A DNA stretch of 64,000 bases from Kineobactrum sediminis (GCF_002868715.1 NZ_PKLZ01000013.1:1-64000), one strand, 5' to 3'; positions 1 through 9,603 are shown, counted from the first letter of the stretch. Notes: generated from the letters alone by a model not told the origin. Numbers and translations are program-made.

Positions 1-1802
1 CCCCAGCGCACCCATTCTGCCCCCATCAGCGACACCGTGGCGGAAAGCTGGTTGAGCACAATCTCCTGACCGAGGCCAGTTAGCTCGCGCTCGCGCAACG
101 CCGCCAGGATCTGCAGGCAGAGCAGGTAGGGCGAGGTAAAGTCGGGGTAGGCGCATGCAATACCATAAGGCGGACTGCCTTCGAACCCGGAGATTTCATT
201 CAGCCCGGCAGCAGCCGCGAGGATACCGCCAAAGGTACCGCGCTTTGCCCAGGGGCCCGTGACCCCGCAACCAGGCAGATGCATGACAATGATCCCGGGG
301 TTGATCCTCTTGAGCTCGTCGTAGCCGAGCCCCATACGATCGAGGACACCCGTCCTGAAATTTTCAGTTACCACATCCGCCTGCTCGACCATCTTCCTGA
401 TCAGCGCGATAGATTCCTGTTTGGACATATCTAGCGTAAGCGATCGCCTCCCGAGGTTCGCATCATTAAAAACACCGTTTGCACTCAGCATGGCGCCCTC
501 CATTCTCACGATATCCAGGCGCACCGATGATTCAATACGGATGACTTCGGCACCGAAGTTGGCAAGGATTCGTGTCCCCAGGGGGCCCGCAAGTACCCAC
601 GAGAAATCCAGTACGCGAATCCCCGCAAGCGGCCTGGCGACATCTACCACTACCCCTGCATTATCTGGCCTGTCGGGCTCTGCACGAACTTCTGCGAAGA
701 CCGCCTCGGTATGTTCTCCCAGCACGGGCGCCGCACGAGCTGGAACGTCCGCCGCCATCCCGGCAACCGGACTGCGGACGCTAGTGAGGTCCAGGCCCAG
801 GCCCTCGTGCCTGACTGGTGCAAATTGATCAATTGCCTGAAAGTGCGGATGCGCATAAATATCCTCGAACCCGCAAACGGGCAACCCGATCAGGTCAAAC
901 TCCTCAACCAGGGCCATAACCTCTTCCGCGGTTATATTGGCCGCCAGCTGTTTCATGATTCCCGCGCCAGGAATGGCCTCTCCTTCCTCGGCAACGATTC
1001 CGCGCTCCGCTGCCACCGCCTGAAGCCTCAACAGCGACTGGGGTAACGCGTGAGCCGCGATGTATTTACCGCCCTTACAGCGATGAATCGGGCCGAAGAA
1101 CCCTTGCCGCCGGGGGATGTGACCCTCAACCGTATAAATACACGGGTTTAGCGACTGGACCCCCATCATCACAGTCGCCTCCTGCACCGAAATATCAACA
1201 TGGACGCCCGGTGCACCGCGGCAGACGCCCTGCCAGGACAGCAGCGCACCCGTAGCCGCTGCCAGACCCGCCATCTTGTAAGACGGGTCGGCGTTGCCTT
1301 GCATAGGCGGCTCATCAGGCGCCCCACTGATACCGAGTATTCCGCCCGACGCCGCTGCAATAAGATCGTTGCCGGAACGGTTCGACCACGGACCATCCTG
1401 GCCAAAGGGCGAAATGGAGACAAAGGTCAGGCCAGGGTTAATTTGCCGAACAGATTCGTAATCGAGATCGTACGCTGCCAGCCGCCCGGGCGCGCCGGAT
1501 TCAACCAGAATGTCAGCCGTCCGCACCAGGGCTTTCACCTTGGCGAGAGTATCCGCATCATCGAGATCGGCGACAACGGAGCGTTTATTCATATTATGAA
1601 AAAGATGGTAATAGCCGCACTCAGCGTCCTGCATGCCGTCGAGGCCGGGGCCGTGACTACGGAGAGACCCACCATCCGGCGGTTCGATACGTACAACGTC
1701 GGCACCGAGATCTGCCAGCAGACGTGTCGAAAAGACGCCTGAGGCGTCGGTGAGGTCAAGAACACGCACGCCCGCGAGGGCAGATGCGTTGGAAGCACTC
1801 AT
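1..1802 (-). CDS. Two-domain CaiB/BaiF-type CoA-transferase (class III), 3' end cut by window edge
   Basis: An open frame runs from ATG at 1802 through the left edge without a stop. Translation shows two successive CaiB/BaiF (formyl-CoA transferase family) domains. The first starts 'LAGVRVLDLTDASGVFSTRL' near residue 9. The second starts 'LAGIRVLDFSWVLAGPLGTR' around residue 395 and repeats the family pattern LG.D.., ANLG.RS..LD and NP..I.M.LPG.G..GPWA. The second half keeps a candidate catalytic Asp in 'YPDFTSPYLL'; the first has 'NADPSYKMAG' at the equivalent place. The family moves CoA between carboxylic acids; double-domain members are known but their substrates are mostly undefined. It is transcribed divergently from the LacI regulator at 2038 and shares its operator. 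Confidence 0.85.
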   Translation of the reverse strand, partial: MSASNASALAGVRVLDLTDASGVFSTRLLADLGADVVRIEPPDGGSLRSHGPGLDGMQDAECGYYHLFHNMNKRSVVADLDDADTLAKVKALVRTADILVESGAPGRLAAYDLDYESVRQINPGLTFVSISPFGQDGPWSNRSGNDLIAAASGGILGISGAPDEPPMQGNADPSYKMAGLAAATGALLSWQGVCRGAPGVHVDISVQEATVMMGVQSLNPCIYTVEGHIPRRQGFFGPIHRCKGGKYIAAHALPQSLLRLQAVAAERGIVAEEGEAIPGAGIMKQLAANITAEEVMALVEEFDLIGLPVCGFEDIYAHPHFQAIDQFAPVRHEGLGLDLTSVRSPVAGMAADVPARAAPVLGEHTEAVFAEVRAEPDRPDNAGVVVDVARPLAGIRVLDFSWVLAGPLGTRILANFGAEVIRIESSVRLDIVRMEGAMLSANGVFNDANLGRRSLTLDMSKQESIALIRKMVEQADVVTENFRTGVLDRMGLGYDELKRINPGIIVMHLPGCGVTGPWAKRGTFGGILAAAAGLNEISGFEGSPPYGIACAYPDFTSPYLLCLQILAALRERELTGLGQEIVLNQLSATVSLMGAEWVRW

Positions 1803-1899
1803 ACAATTATCCTTTGGCAACCAAACTTTGGCGACCGCTGAATAGTGAATATCGCAGCACAGCTGAATTCATAGGCCGCTCTATTTTCAATATGGGCGC

Positions 1900-1940
1900 A
1901 GCCTAGCGCAACAAATTAGACTTTTCAAGCAAACGTTTGC
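1900..1940 (-). promoter_or_regulatory. CoA-transferase promoter with perfect LacI-type operator
   Basis: A perfect 12-bp palindrome GCAAACGTTTGC lies at 1929-1940, with the central CG step typical of LacI-family operators. Directly next to it on the minus strand are TTGAAA (1923-1928), a 17-base spacer and TAGGCT (1900-1905), a plausible sigma-70 promoter toward the CoA-transferase. The same arrangement recurs at 4744-4784 and 5025-5065. Confidence 0.7.
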
Positions 1941-2037
1941 AGCTCTGGAGGCCGCGCCTGCCCTGCATTGTGATTAGTGGCATTCCCATTCGCGGAACGG
2001 GCTGATGGCTGTTATACTACCTCTTTCTAACTAATGG

Positions 2038-3108
2038 ATGGCCTCGTTGCACTCGTCAATTACCCCGAAACATCGCGCCACCATCCGCGAAGTCGCAGAG
2101 ATCGCAGGCGTGTCAATCTCAACCGTGTCGCGAGCGCTGACAGGCCATCGGGGCGTTGGTGATCAAACCAGATCCAGAGTGGTCGAGATTGCCAAAAAAG
2201 TCGGATACCAGCCCAGCGGGGCAGCTCGCTCTCTCCGCACCTCCCGTTCGCTGACAATTGCCATGCTGGCACCAGATCTCGAGAACCCGGGCAACCAGAC
2301 CGAAGTCCGCACTGCGATCAGTGTTGCTGCCGCGCGGGGATACTCGCTCATGGTCTTCGACTACAGCGCCGGGTCTACCGGCGGATTCTCGGTGATCAAT
2401 CGAATTCGCGAGAGTGATGTAGACGGGGTCCTCCTGGGCGCAGCGCGATTGAAAGTCACTCGAGAACTACTGGATCTCCTCGAGTCAGGGATTCCTGTGG
2501 AATCTGTGGGTGAGTCGACGACCCCCCATGTCGAAGGAACGTTTATTGTAGATAACGCCACGTGGTTTCATTACGACAAGGCGGCATGCACTCATGCGGC
2601 AAGACGCCTGTTCAGCATGGGACACCGGCAGGTCGCCTACATCGACTGGCGGGATCAATCCCTGCTCGGCCGCACACGTTTCCAGGCATTCCAGGAGTGC
2701 GCTATCGCGCATGGGCTCCCAGAGAGCTCCGTAACCTTGCTAAAGGCTGCAAAGAAAGAAGAGGCGGTCGGGCTGGTGCAGCATGCTCTCGCAAATTCGC
2801 CCACGCCAACTGCAATCATATCCGGCAACGGTGTCATGACACCCTACACCCTGGAGGGAATTCATTCCGCCCACGCCAGGATTCCAGATGACCTTTCGTT
2901 CATCGCGTTCGGTGACTCGCCGTGGCACCGAGCCTTTCAACCGTCATTATCCGTCATTCGACGCAACATTGAAGGCGAGGCCGCAGGAATGGTCGAGCGC
3001 CTGATTGCGCGAATCGAAGGCCGTGAGGTGCCCGAGCCTGATATCCAGCCAACAGAATTCATTGATCGCGCGTCAATAGCGCCACCGCCACAAACTGAGC
3101 CAGATTGA
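2038..3108 (+). CDS. LacI-family transcriptional regulator
   Basis: 356 aa. The N-terminal helix-turn-helix 'IREVAEIAGVSISTVSRALT' covers about residues 16-35, with the hinge helix region 'GYQPSGAARSLRT' after it. A periplasmic-binding-protein-like effector domain follows, with 'TIAMLAPDLENP', 'AIISGNG' and 'PDDLSFIAFGDSPW'. Family members bind palindromic operators and respond to small catabolites. The gene is divergent from the CoA-transferase. The palindrome at 1929-1940 and its relatives at 4773-4784 and 5025-5036 suggest it controls the CoA-transferase, MFS and nitronate-monooxygenase promoters. The ATG at 2038 is used; an ATG at 2034 is out of frame. Confidence 0.92.
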   Translation: MASLHSSITPKHRATIREVAEIAGVSISTVSRALTGHRGVGDQTRSRVVEIAKKVGYQPSGAARSLRTSRSLTIAMLAPDLENPGNQTEVRTAISVAAARGYSLMVFDYSAGSTGGFSVINRIRESDVDGVLLGAARLKVTRELLDLLESGIPVESVGESTTPHVEGTFIVDNATWFHYDKAACTHAARRLFSMGHRQVAYIDWRDQSLLGRTRFQAFQECAIAHGLPESSVTLLKAAKKEEAVGLVQHALANSPTPTAIISGNGVMTPYTLEGIHSAHARIPDDLSFIAFGDSPWHRAFQPSLSVIRRNIEGEAAGMVERLIARIEGREVPEPDIQPTEFIDRASIAPPPQTEPD

Positions 3109-3250
3109 CGCAGGCAATGACGACACCGTTGGTACAGAAGGCCGCGATTAGTGCATACGTTGCAAAACCGGTAGCGTGAAAGCCGTAGATTAATAACCAC
3201 ACAGTTGCTGACCTTCACTCAGGGACATCACCCACCGCCGGCATGGAAAC

Positions 3251-4528
3251 TCAAACCCTTACCGCAACCTCCTGCTCTGCTCTATCATCGGATTTGATGA
3301 AATAGAGCATCGGCGCCGTGACCAGCAATATGACCAGAAATATCTGGAAAGCGAGGACGTAGCTACCCAATTCGTCATAGACAAACCCGGCAATAGGCGA
3401 TGCAAGCAATACAATCGGAAGCGATAGAGGCTGCATCAAGCCGTAAGCGGAACCATATGATTGACTGCCAAATGCAGACGCCAACGCCATATTCCGAAGA
3501 GGCGCCATTCCACTCAAACCGAAGCCATAAATTACAGCCGCTATCAGGAAGGCCGATTTTTCATGCGCAAGTGAGAACAGAATTATGCCAATCATCTGAC
3601 AGACCAGGGAGATCAATATGCTCATCCTGGGTCCGAGAAGATCAGCCAACCATCCGAGCAAAGGCTTACCGGATGCAATCAGGGCTGCCATTACCGAAAG
3701 GACGATAGAAGCTTCGTAGGCACCCATACCTGAATCCTCCAAATGACCGTAAAGATGCAGGCCGAGCCCCTGAAAAACACAAACCATGCCGCTAAAAAGG
3801 ATAACGATGCCCCAGAAAGACGGACTCCGAAGCAGCTCCCGGGTACTCCAGAATTTTTCATCCTCGCCAACCGGGGAGGCTACACCGGCCGAGGGACTCG
3901 GGGCGCAAATACCGTCGGTTGTGTCGCCGGTTTCACTGGGGTCCTTGATGAATAAAAGTATGATTGGAACAAGGATGATAACCACCACCACCCCGAGAAT
4001 AACGTAGCCACCCCGCCACCCGAAGTTCAGAAGCAGCCATGCCGCAATTGGCGGAATAAAAATCCCGGCCACTGAAGCGCCAGCCACATCAAGTGACAAT
4101 GCCAGTCCCCGACGTCGCTTAAACCATCGCACAACTACTTTTGACGTGGAAAAGCTGCTGATCGAGGCCCAGCCAACGCTCAAAATTAGCCCGAAGACTG
4201 CATATATTACAAGTATGCTGGGCGCGAGGGACGCAAGAAAGTACCCCACGGATACCAGGACGGTTCCCATCAGCAAAATACGTCTGGCGGACCAAAGGTC
4301 CAGTGCCCGCCCTATAAACGGCGCGGACAGAGCGCCACCGGCATGTGCAATCGTGAATGCCAGCGCGACGGCAAATCTGCTCCCACCGAATTCATCAGAC
4401 ATTGCCGGCAGGAACACCCCTCTACTGTAAAAAAGGCTCCCTGAAACCATGGAGATCACAAAACAGGCACCGAGTACGACCCACCCGTAAAAAATCCTCG
4501 CCCGAATACGCTCGCTCACGTTTCCCAT
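3251..4528 (-). CDS. Major facilitator superfamily transporter
   Basis: About 425 aa from ATG 4528 (an upstream TTG at 4549 would add 7 residues). Twelve hydrophobic segments are visible, starting 'FYGWVVLGACFVISMVSG'. The Arg/Lys-rich loop after the first half-barrel, 'VVRWFKRRRGLALSLDVAGA', resembles monocarboxylate/oxalate-formate type MFS proteins. This is an inner-membrane symporter or antiporter. It sits between the LacI regulator and the catabolic genes and has its own promoter carrying the same operator, so uptake of the cluster's carboxylic-acid substrate is likely. Substrate specificity cannot be read from sequence. Confidence 0.88.
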   Translation of the reverse strand: MGNVSERIRARIFYGWVVLGACFVISMVSGSLFYSRGVFLPAMSDEFGGSRFAVALAFTIAHAGGALSAPFIGRALDLWSARRILLMGTVLVSVGYFLASLAPSILVIYAVFGLILSVGWASISSFSTSKVVVRWFKRRRGLALSLDVAGASVAGIFIPPIAAWLLLNFGWRGGYVILGVVVVIILVPIILLFIKDPSETGDTTDGICAPSPSAGVASPVGEDEKFWSTRELLRSPSFWGIVILFSGMVCVFQGLGLHLYGHLEDSGMGAYEASIVLSVMAALIASGKPLLGWLADLLGPRMSILISLVCQMIGIILFSLAHEKSAFLIAAVIYGFGLSGMAPLRNMALASAFGSQSYGSAYGLMQPLSLPIVLLASPIAGFVYDELGSYVLAFQIFLVILLVTAPMLYFIKSDDRAEQEVAVRV

Positions 4529-4743
4529 ACCCCTGACGGACGATTGCAACCAACAAAGATATCGCGTTGATTACTCCTCCACGCTGCGCCGACAGTGTCC
4601 AACAGTCGCCCGACGGCCAGGGACCTATGTTGCATACTGTGCTCCCAGCTAAGCCATGTGTTCACGATCATTGCCAATCCTTTATCAACATACGCACTAA
4701 CCCTTTTTGCCGCCAATTTGCCTGGCAAAACCTCTTTGAGACA

Positions 4744-4784
4744 ATCGTATTGCAAAACTATTGCGACATCAAGGAATCGTTTGC
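4744..4784 (-). promoter_or_regulatory. MFS transporter promoter with LacI-type operator variant
   Basis: Minus strand reads GCAAACGATTCC (4784-4773), then TTGATG (4772-4767), a 17-base spacer and TACGAT (4749-4744). The layout and many spacer bases match the promoters at 1900-1940 and 5025-5065. It lies about 215 bp upstream of the MFS start. The rest of the 4529-5121 intergenic stretch holds the nitronate-monooxygenase promoter and otherwise nothing recognisable. Confidence 0.6.
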
Positions 4785-5024
4785 GTTACGATTGTCGCCA
4801 TTGCCCGGGTATTAGATTTACAATGCACTTACCAAGCTGAAGGCTCACGATACCCGAAAATATGCGAAAACTATCACGCACAATCTCGCGTGTTATGGTC
4901 CAAGAACTTCTGCCAATCGGCACTGCGCAAAGGCCCAAAGACTAAAATGGCTAACGTCTTAGGCAGTTTCTCCAGCGGCGCGTTGAGAAACGATAATCGG
5001 CTTGAGGGATTTGACCAATAATGA

Positions 5025-5065
5025 GCAAACGTTTTCTTGAAATTGCGAATTTGTTGCGCTAATCT
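5025..5065 (+). promoter_or_regulatory. Promoter of the nitronate-monooxygenase/ligase genes with LacI-type operator
   Basis: GCAAACGTTTTC (5025-5036), one mismatch from the perfect operator at 1929, abuts TTGAAA (5037-5042), a 17-base spacer and TAATCT (5060-5065). The spacer contains ATTTGTTGCGC, also present in inverted orientation at the CoA-transferase promoter. Confidence 0.7.
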
Positions 5066-5121
5066 CGATTTAAATGTGAGCCCATGGCCCAGCATTCCTG
5101 CAAAACTGGAGATTTTACTTT

Positions 5122-6120
5122 ATGAAGACCCGACTCACCGAACTGCTCGGCATAGAAGCTCCGATAATCTGTGGTGGAATGATGCGCGTTGGCACCGCCG
5201 AACTGGCGGCCGCGGCCTCTAACGCAGGCGCACTTGGCGTGATGACAGCACTTACGCTGCCCACCAGTGAAAGGCTGAGGGCTGAAATCGAAAAGTGCCA
5301 GTCGCTAACCAACAAACCTTTCGCAGTCAACCTGACTATGGGCGTGGCGGTTACCCAAATCAACTACGACGACTATGTACAAACGATAATTGACAGCGGA
5401 GTGAAAATCGTAGAGACCGCTGGCCGCAGTCCGGAGCCATTCATGGAGCGCTTCAAGGCCAATGGTATCAAGGTGATCCATAAGTGTGTAGCGGTACGAC
5501 ACGCACTGACAGCCGAGCGCATCGGCGTCGACGTAGTGAGCATAGACGGTTTCGAGTGTGCCGGGCATCCAGGTGAGAGTGATGTCGGAGGACTTGTGCT
5601 ATTTCCTGCAGCGACCAGCGCACTGAAAATACCGGTTGTCGCCTCCGGCGGTATAGCGGATGCGCGCGGCCTCGTGGCCGCCCTGGCCCTGGGCTGTGAG
5701 GGTATCAATATGGGTACCCGTTTCGTGGTGACAAAGGAGTCCCAGGTTCACCAGAACATCAAGCAGAAGGTTGTCGAGATGGATGAGACCCAGACGCGGC
5801 TAATCTTTCGTAGCTACCGTAATACGTCTCGCGTCTATCGCAATAGTGTGGCCGACCAGGTCGCCGAACTGGAGGCGCAGGGTGCGGATTTCAGCCAGGT
5901 GCATCATCTGGTATCCGGGAAAAACCAGGAAGTTGCGTGGACCACCGGCGATGTAGAAGCGGGAATGATAACCATAGGTATGTGCGGCGGCCTCATCAAC
6001 GACATCCCGAGCTGCCGGGAACTGGTACAGAATATCGTGACCGAGGCAAAGCAAATAATAAACGAGCGTCTTAGGACAATTATTGCCACCTCGCCAGCAG
6101 GAGATGTAAACGCAGCGTGA
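5122..6120 (+). CDS. Nitronate monooxygenase / 2-nitropropane dioxygenase family flavoprotein
   Basis: 332 aa with an FMN-binding TIM barrel. Family signatures: 'PIICGGMMRVGTAELAAAAS' near the N-terminus, 'ECAGHPGESDVGG' about residues 146-158, 'VVASGGIADARGL' and 'GCEGINMGTRF' near residues 175-202. Members oxidise nitronates or act as FMN-dependent enoyl reductases or dehydrogenases. Next to an acyl-CoA ligase and a CoA-transferase, a redox step on an acyl-CoA or its precursor is as likely as nitronate detoxification. GGAG precedes the ATG. The gene leads a probable operon with the ligase at 6235 and the MBL hydrolase at 7978. Confidence 0.85.
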   Translation: MKTRLTELLGIEAPIICGGMMRVGTAELAAAASNAGALGVMTALTLPTSERLRAEIEKCQSLTNKPFAVNLTMGVAVTQINYDDYVQTIIDSGVKIVETAGRSPEPFMERFKANGIKVIHKCVAVRHALTAERIGVDVVSIDGFECAGHPGESDVGGLVLFPAATSALKIPVVASGGIADARGLVAALALGCEGINMGTRFVVTKESQVHQNIKQKVVEMDETQTRLIFRSYRNTSRVYRNSVADQVAELEAQGADFSQVHHLVSGKNQEVAWTTGDVEAGMITIGMCGGLINDIPSCRELVQNIVTEAKQIINERLRTIIATSPAGDVNAA

Positions 6121-6234
6121 CTAGCGGACCATGACTTCGTGTTGATCATGAGTAGCCTGCACATGCTGTACTTTCGAACGGTCACTAGCCCGATCATCAA
6201 ATTCTTTGAATAATAATATACGGGGTGAACAACA

Positions 6235-7848
6235 ATGTCGGATAACTTCGATCGGCAACAAACACGTGAGCCCGATGCACCAGATAGCAGCCGTCTTATT
6301 GCACTGTATGAAAGCTCCTGCAGGCACAATGCCAGTCTGCCGGTTTATTCATGCCTGGGCCAGATTATGACCTTTGCAGAACTCGATCGCCTGAGTCGAG
6401 ATTTTGCAGCTTTTCTGGTGACTCGGCTCAACTTGCAAAAGGGCGACCGAATTGCGGTTCAGTTACCAAACCTCATTCAGTATCCTGTTGTCGCGTGGGC
6501 CGCGCTACGTGCCGGCTTGATTATTGTTAACACAAACCCAATGTATACCGCGCGGGAGTTACTTCAACAGTTAACAGATTCCGGCGCCCGCGTACTGGTG
6601 ATGTTGGCGCGCAATCAGTCTGTTATGGAAACAATAATTTCACAATGCGCTGTAGAGCATGTCATAACAACGCATCAGGAAGATATGATCACCCCGCAGC
6701 CTCGCATCAATTGCGAGCTGGTAAATACCACAGCGTTACCAGAAGCTCTTCGCCAAGGTGCGGCCTTGCCGTTTTCCACGGCCTCATTGCTAATGGAAGA
6801 CCTGGCTTTGCTGCAATACACCGGTGGCACAACCGGGGCTTCAAAAGGCAGTATGCTGACACACGGAAACCTGTTTGCAAGCATGTGTCAATTTAACACG
6901 GCATATCCTCCCTCTGAAGAGAGACAAGACGTAGTGCTTAATCCCATGCCGATTTACCACATCTATGGCTTCGTCACCAGCGTTGTCATGGCCACGGCTA
7001 TGGGTACGCTGTCGGTATTAATACCCGATCCACGCGACATAGACAGATTTATTCAGATCATGTGCGAACGTCCGTTTACGGCTATTGCGGGGATCAATAC
7101 GATATATGCCGGCTTGATGATGCATCCGGATTTCGACCGAATTAATTTTGATAACCTACGGTATGCCATTGCCGGTGGAGCCGCACTAATGACGTCAGTC
7201 GCTGAAGAATGGTACCAGCGTACCGGGTGTCATATTTACGAGGGTTACGCGCTTTCAGAGACTACCTCTGCAGCCTGCATCAATACCATAGGAGCCAGGC
7301 AAACAGGTACTGTAGGCAAACCGGTCATAAATACTGAACTGAAATGCGTAGACCTCGATGGTCATGACGTGAAGCCTGAAGGGGAAGGAGAGCTTCTAAT
7401 CAGAGGCCCACAAGTCATGCAGGGTTATTGGCGGGCCCCGCAAAACAGTACGCCAGCCATTGATGAAGAGGGCTGGTTTCATACCGGGGATATTGCCGTA
7501 TTGCAGGCAGATGGCTTTGTTCGGATAGTTGATCGCCTAAAGGATATGATTCTTGTTTCTGGCTTCAATGTATATCCGAATGAAATCGAGGAGGTAGTGA
7601 GCCGTCACCCGGACGTAATCGAATGTGCTGTAGTGGGTATACCTGATGAGAAAACCGGTGAGGCTGTCAAACTATTCGTGACTACAACTAGCAATGTATT
7701 CAGTGAAGACGAAATAAGAGCTTTTTGTAGGGAGTCGCTCACCGCCTATAAAGTGCCCAAGCATGTAGTAGTTGTGGAGGACTTACCAAAGTCTACGGTA
7801 GGTAAGATTCTGCGGCGTTCACTGAGGACAGAAAATACGTCCGCGTGA
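6235..7848 (+). CDS. Acyl-CoA ligase, AMP-forming (FadD-like)
   Basis: 537 aa of the ANL superfamily. ATP/AMP signature 'LQYTGGTTGASKGSMLTHG' lies near residue 192, the A5 motif 'YEGYALSETT' near 335, the A7 region 'GWFHTGDIA' near 412 and the hinge 'VDRLKDMILVSGFNVYP' near 430. The C-terminal catalytic lysine is in 'STVGKILRRSL'. It activates a carboxylic acid to its CoA thioester at the expense of ATP. The closest pattern is medium/long-chain fatty-acid ligases, but substrate is not fixed by sequence. It is 114 bp after the flavoprotein gene and probably under the same LacI-controlled promoter. Confidence 0.9.
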   Translation: MSDNFDRQQTREPDAPDSSRLIALYESSCRHNASLPVYSCLGQIMTFAELDRLSRDFAAFLVTRLNLQKGDRIAVQLPNLIQYPVVAWAALRAGLIIVNTNPMYTARELLQQLTDSGARVLVMLARNQSVMETIISQCAVEHVITTHQEDMITPQPRINCELVNTTALPEALRQGAALPFSTASLLMEDLALLQYTGGTTGASKGSMLTHGNLFASMCQFNTAYPPSEERQDVVLNPMPIYHIYGFVTSVVMATAMGTLSVLIPDPRDIDRFIQIMCERPFTAIAGINTIYAGLMMHPDFDRINFDNLRYAIAGGAALMTSVAEEWYQRTGCHIYEGYALSETTSAACINTIGARQTGTVGKPVINTELKCVDLDGHDVKPEGEGELLIRGPQVMQGYWRAPQNSTPAIDEEGWFHTGDIAVLQADGFVRIVDRLKDMILVSGFNVYPNEIEEVVSRHPDVIECAVVGIPDEKTGEAVKLFVTTTSNVFSEDEIRAFCRESLTAYKVPKHVVVVEDLPKSTVGKILRRSLRTENTSA

Positions 7849-7977
7849 GCTGTCTGTATGTAGCTTCGGGGTAGTACACACGCTTAGCGCAATCTCGCGG
7901 AATTCACTCGACGGCAAATTCTACAAGCTCGAATACCTGGCCACTCAGCATATCTTCTTAAAATGGAGTAAGGGATC

Positions 7978-9327
7978 ATGACTATAGACACATTCAGCAG
8001 CCTCAGCGCAGGCTCTGCCACACGGGTGGGGACGATTTTAATGACCGTCTCTCTATTCCTGTGCCTGCCCGTTCTAGCGCAGACGCCAATGGGCCTGGAT
8101 CCGACGCAAGTCGGATCAGATGAAACCTCCGCGCAGCGCATTACTGATGAAATTTGGCAAGCAACCGGTTTTGGCAACACCTTTATGGTCGTCACCACAG
8201 ACGGGAATGTCGTTATTGATACCTCGGGGAGTGTTTCCGCACCCAAGCACAAACAGCTGTTGCAGGAAGTGAGCGATGCTCCGGTCCGCTACATAATATT
8301 AACTCATGCCCATGGCGACCATAGAGGTGGCATACCATTCTGGCGCGAAGAAGGCACTGAGATTATCGCGCATGCGGAGCATGAGGAGTTCGTACACTAT
8401 ACGCAGCGTCTGAAGGGTATGTTTGCCACCCGTAACCGCGCTCAATTCCCAGACTATCTGCGTCCTGTAACTGCGGCGACAGAAACTGTTGCAGCTACTG
8501 CACAGATGAATCCCGGCAACTATGCGGCGACGATCCTGCCGACCATCCTGTTTGACCGAAAGTACGATTTCGAGCTCGGGGGCCTGACGTTCCAGGTCAT
8601 ACATACACCCGGAGAAACCCCCGACCAACTCTCGGTCTGGATACCAGAATTGAAAGCTCTGTTCGTTGGCGACAACTTCTACGGCTCGTTTCCGAATATC
8701 TATACCCTTCGCGGTACCAAACCACGATGGGCACTGGACTATGTCAATGCGCTGAACACAATGCTGGAACTGGAACCGGAAATATTGATTCCTAGCCACG
8801 GTGATGCCATCCACGGCAATGCCACTATCACGCAGGTGGTCAGTAAGTCTCGTGATGCAATCCTGTACGTACATGATGAGACTGTTGCCGGTATGAACCA
8901 GGGTAAGGATGTACATACCCTGATGCAGGAAATTACCCTGCCTCCCGAACTGAATGTTGGTGAAGAATACGGCGCAATATCTTGGTCCGTGCGAGGCATT
9001 TATGAAGGTTATATGGGCTGGTTTGACGGTAACCCGGCAAATATGTACTCGACACCGGTAGGTGCCGTGTATCCAGACCTCGTGGCGCTGGGTGGCGGGG
9101 CTGACAAGATGGCTGGACTGTCGCAGAACTACCTCAGTGGAGGCGATGCGGTTCGTGCGATTCATATAGCGGATATCGCACTGAAGGCGGAGCCCGACAA
9201 CATAGCGGCCTTGCAGGCGAGGCTGGCGGCGCTGGAAAAGCTATTGGCTGACTCGCGTAACTCCAATGAAGCCGGCTGGCTGCGCTCTGGTATAAGTGAG
9301 GCTCGTGCACGTCTCGGACAGCCATGA
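7978..9327 (+). CDS. Secreted MBL-fold hydrolase with alkylsulfatase-like dimerisation domain
   Basis: 449 aa. The signal peptide ends near 'LFLCLPVLAQT' (about residue 35), so a periplasmic location is likely. Metallo-beta-lactamase zinc motif 'THAHGDHRGG' is near residues 108-117; later metal ligands are in 'HTPGETPDQ' and 'PSHGDAIHG'. The C-terminal 'GGDAVRAIHIADIALKAEPD' region matches the helical dimerisation domain of SdsA/BDS1-type alkylsulfatases, although the protein is shorter than canonical ones (about 650 aa) and lacks the C-terminal sterol-carrier-like domain. Likely it cleaves a sulfate or other ester upstream of the ligase. GGAGTAAGGG precedes the ATG. Confidence 0.85.
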   Translation: MTIDTFSSLSAGSATRVGTILMTVSLFLCLPVLAQTPMGLDPTQVGSDETSAQRITDEIWQATGFGNTFMVVTTDGNVVIDTSGSVSAPKHKQLLQEVSDAPVRYIILTHAHGDHRGGIPFWREEGTEIIAHAEHEEFVHYTQRLKGMFATRNRAQFPDYLRPVTAATETVAATAQMNPGNYAATILPTILFDRKYDFELGGLTFQVIHTPGETPDQLSVWIPELKALFVGDNFYGSFPNIYTLRGTKPRWALDYVNALNTMLELEPEILIPSHGDAIHGNATITQVVSKSRDAILYVHDETVAGMNQGKDVHTLMQEITLPPELNVGEEYGAISWSVRGIYEGYMGWFDGNPANMYSTPVGAVYPDLVALGGGADKMAGLSQNYLSGGDAVRAIHIADIALKAEPDNIAALQARLAALEKLLADSRNSNEAGWLRSGISEARARLGQP

Positions 9328-9447
9328 TAGTGATTGGATGTCCTCCGGTTATGGCTGCTTGTTCACCTCAGTAGCCGTAAATCATCGCGCGGGACTTCGC
9401 TCGTATTTTGACAACGGCCGAGATGACAGGAAAGCCCGCCTGACCCT

Positions 9448-9603
9448 GCGGGAGATTTGCGGGGCTTGCTCTGATCCGTTGTGCTCTGTGCGGGAAAATG
9501 CGCTGTGGGTGTTCGAATTTAAGTCAATAAAATCAGTAAGTTAAAAATATCCAGCCAAATTCATAATGCTGGGGTCGGTGGTTCAAGTCCACCCGTAGCT
9601 ACC
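9448..9603 (+). repeat. Direct repeat copy 1: att-like scar with tRNA-Met(CAT) 3' half
   Basis: Bases 9539-9603 are identical to 52255-52319. The part from about 9560 is the 3' half of an elongator tRNA-Met: loop TTCATAA, T-arm GTGG-TTCAAGT-CCAC, acceptor end GTAGCTACCA with encoded CCA at 9602-9604. No D-arm or 5' acceptor strand precedes it, so it is not a functional tRNA. The preceding ~90 bp (9448-9538) is about 80-85% similar to 52167-52254. This is the pattern of an attR left by an element that integrates into the 3' end of tRNA-Met. Confidence 0.75.

Noticed and set aside
9296-9544. Small plus-strand ORF at the end of the MBL hydrolase gene
   Set aside because: It overlaps the hydrolase 3' end and then runs through the repeat-like island end; no family pattern or ribosome-binding site.
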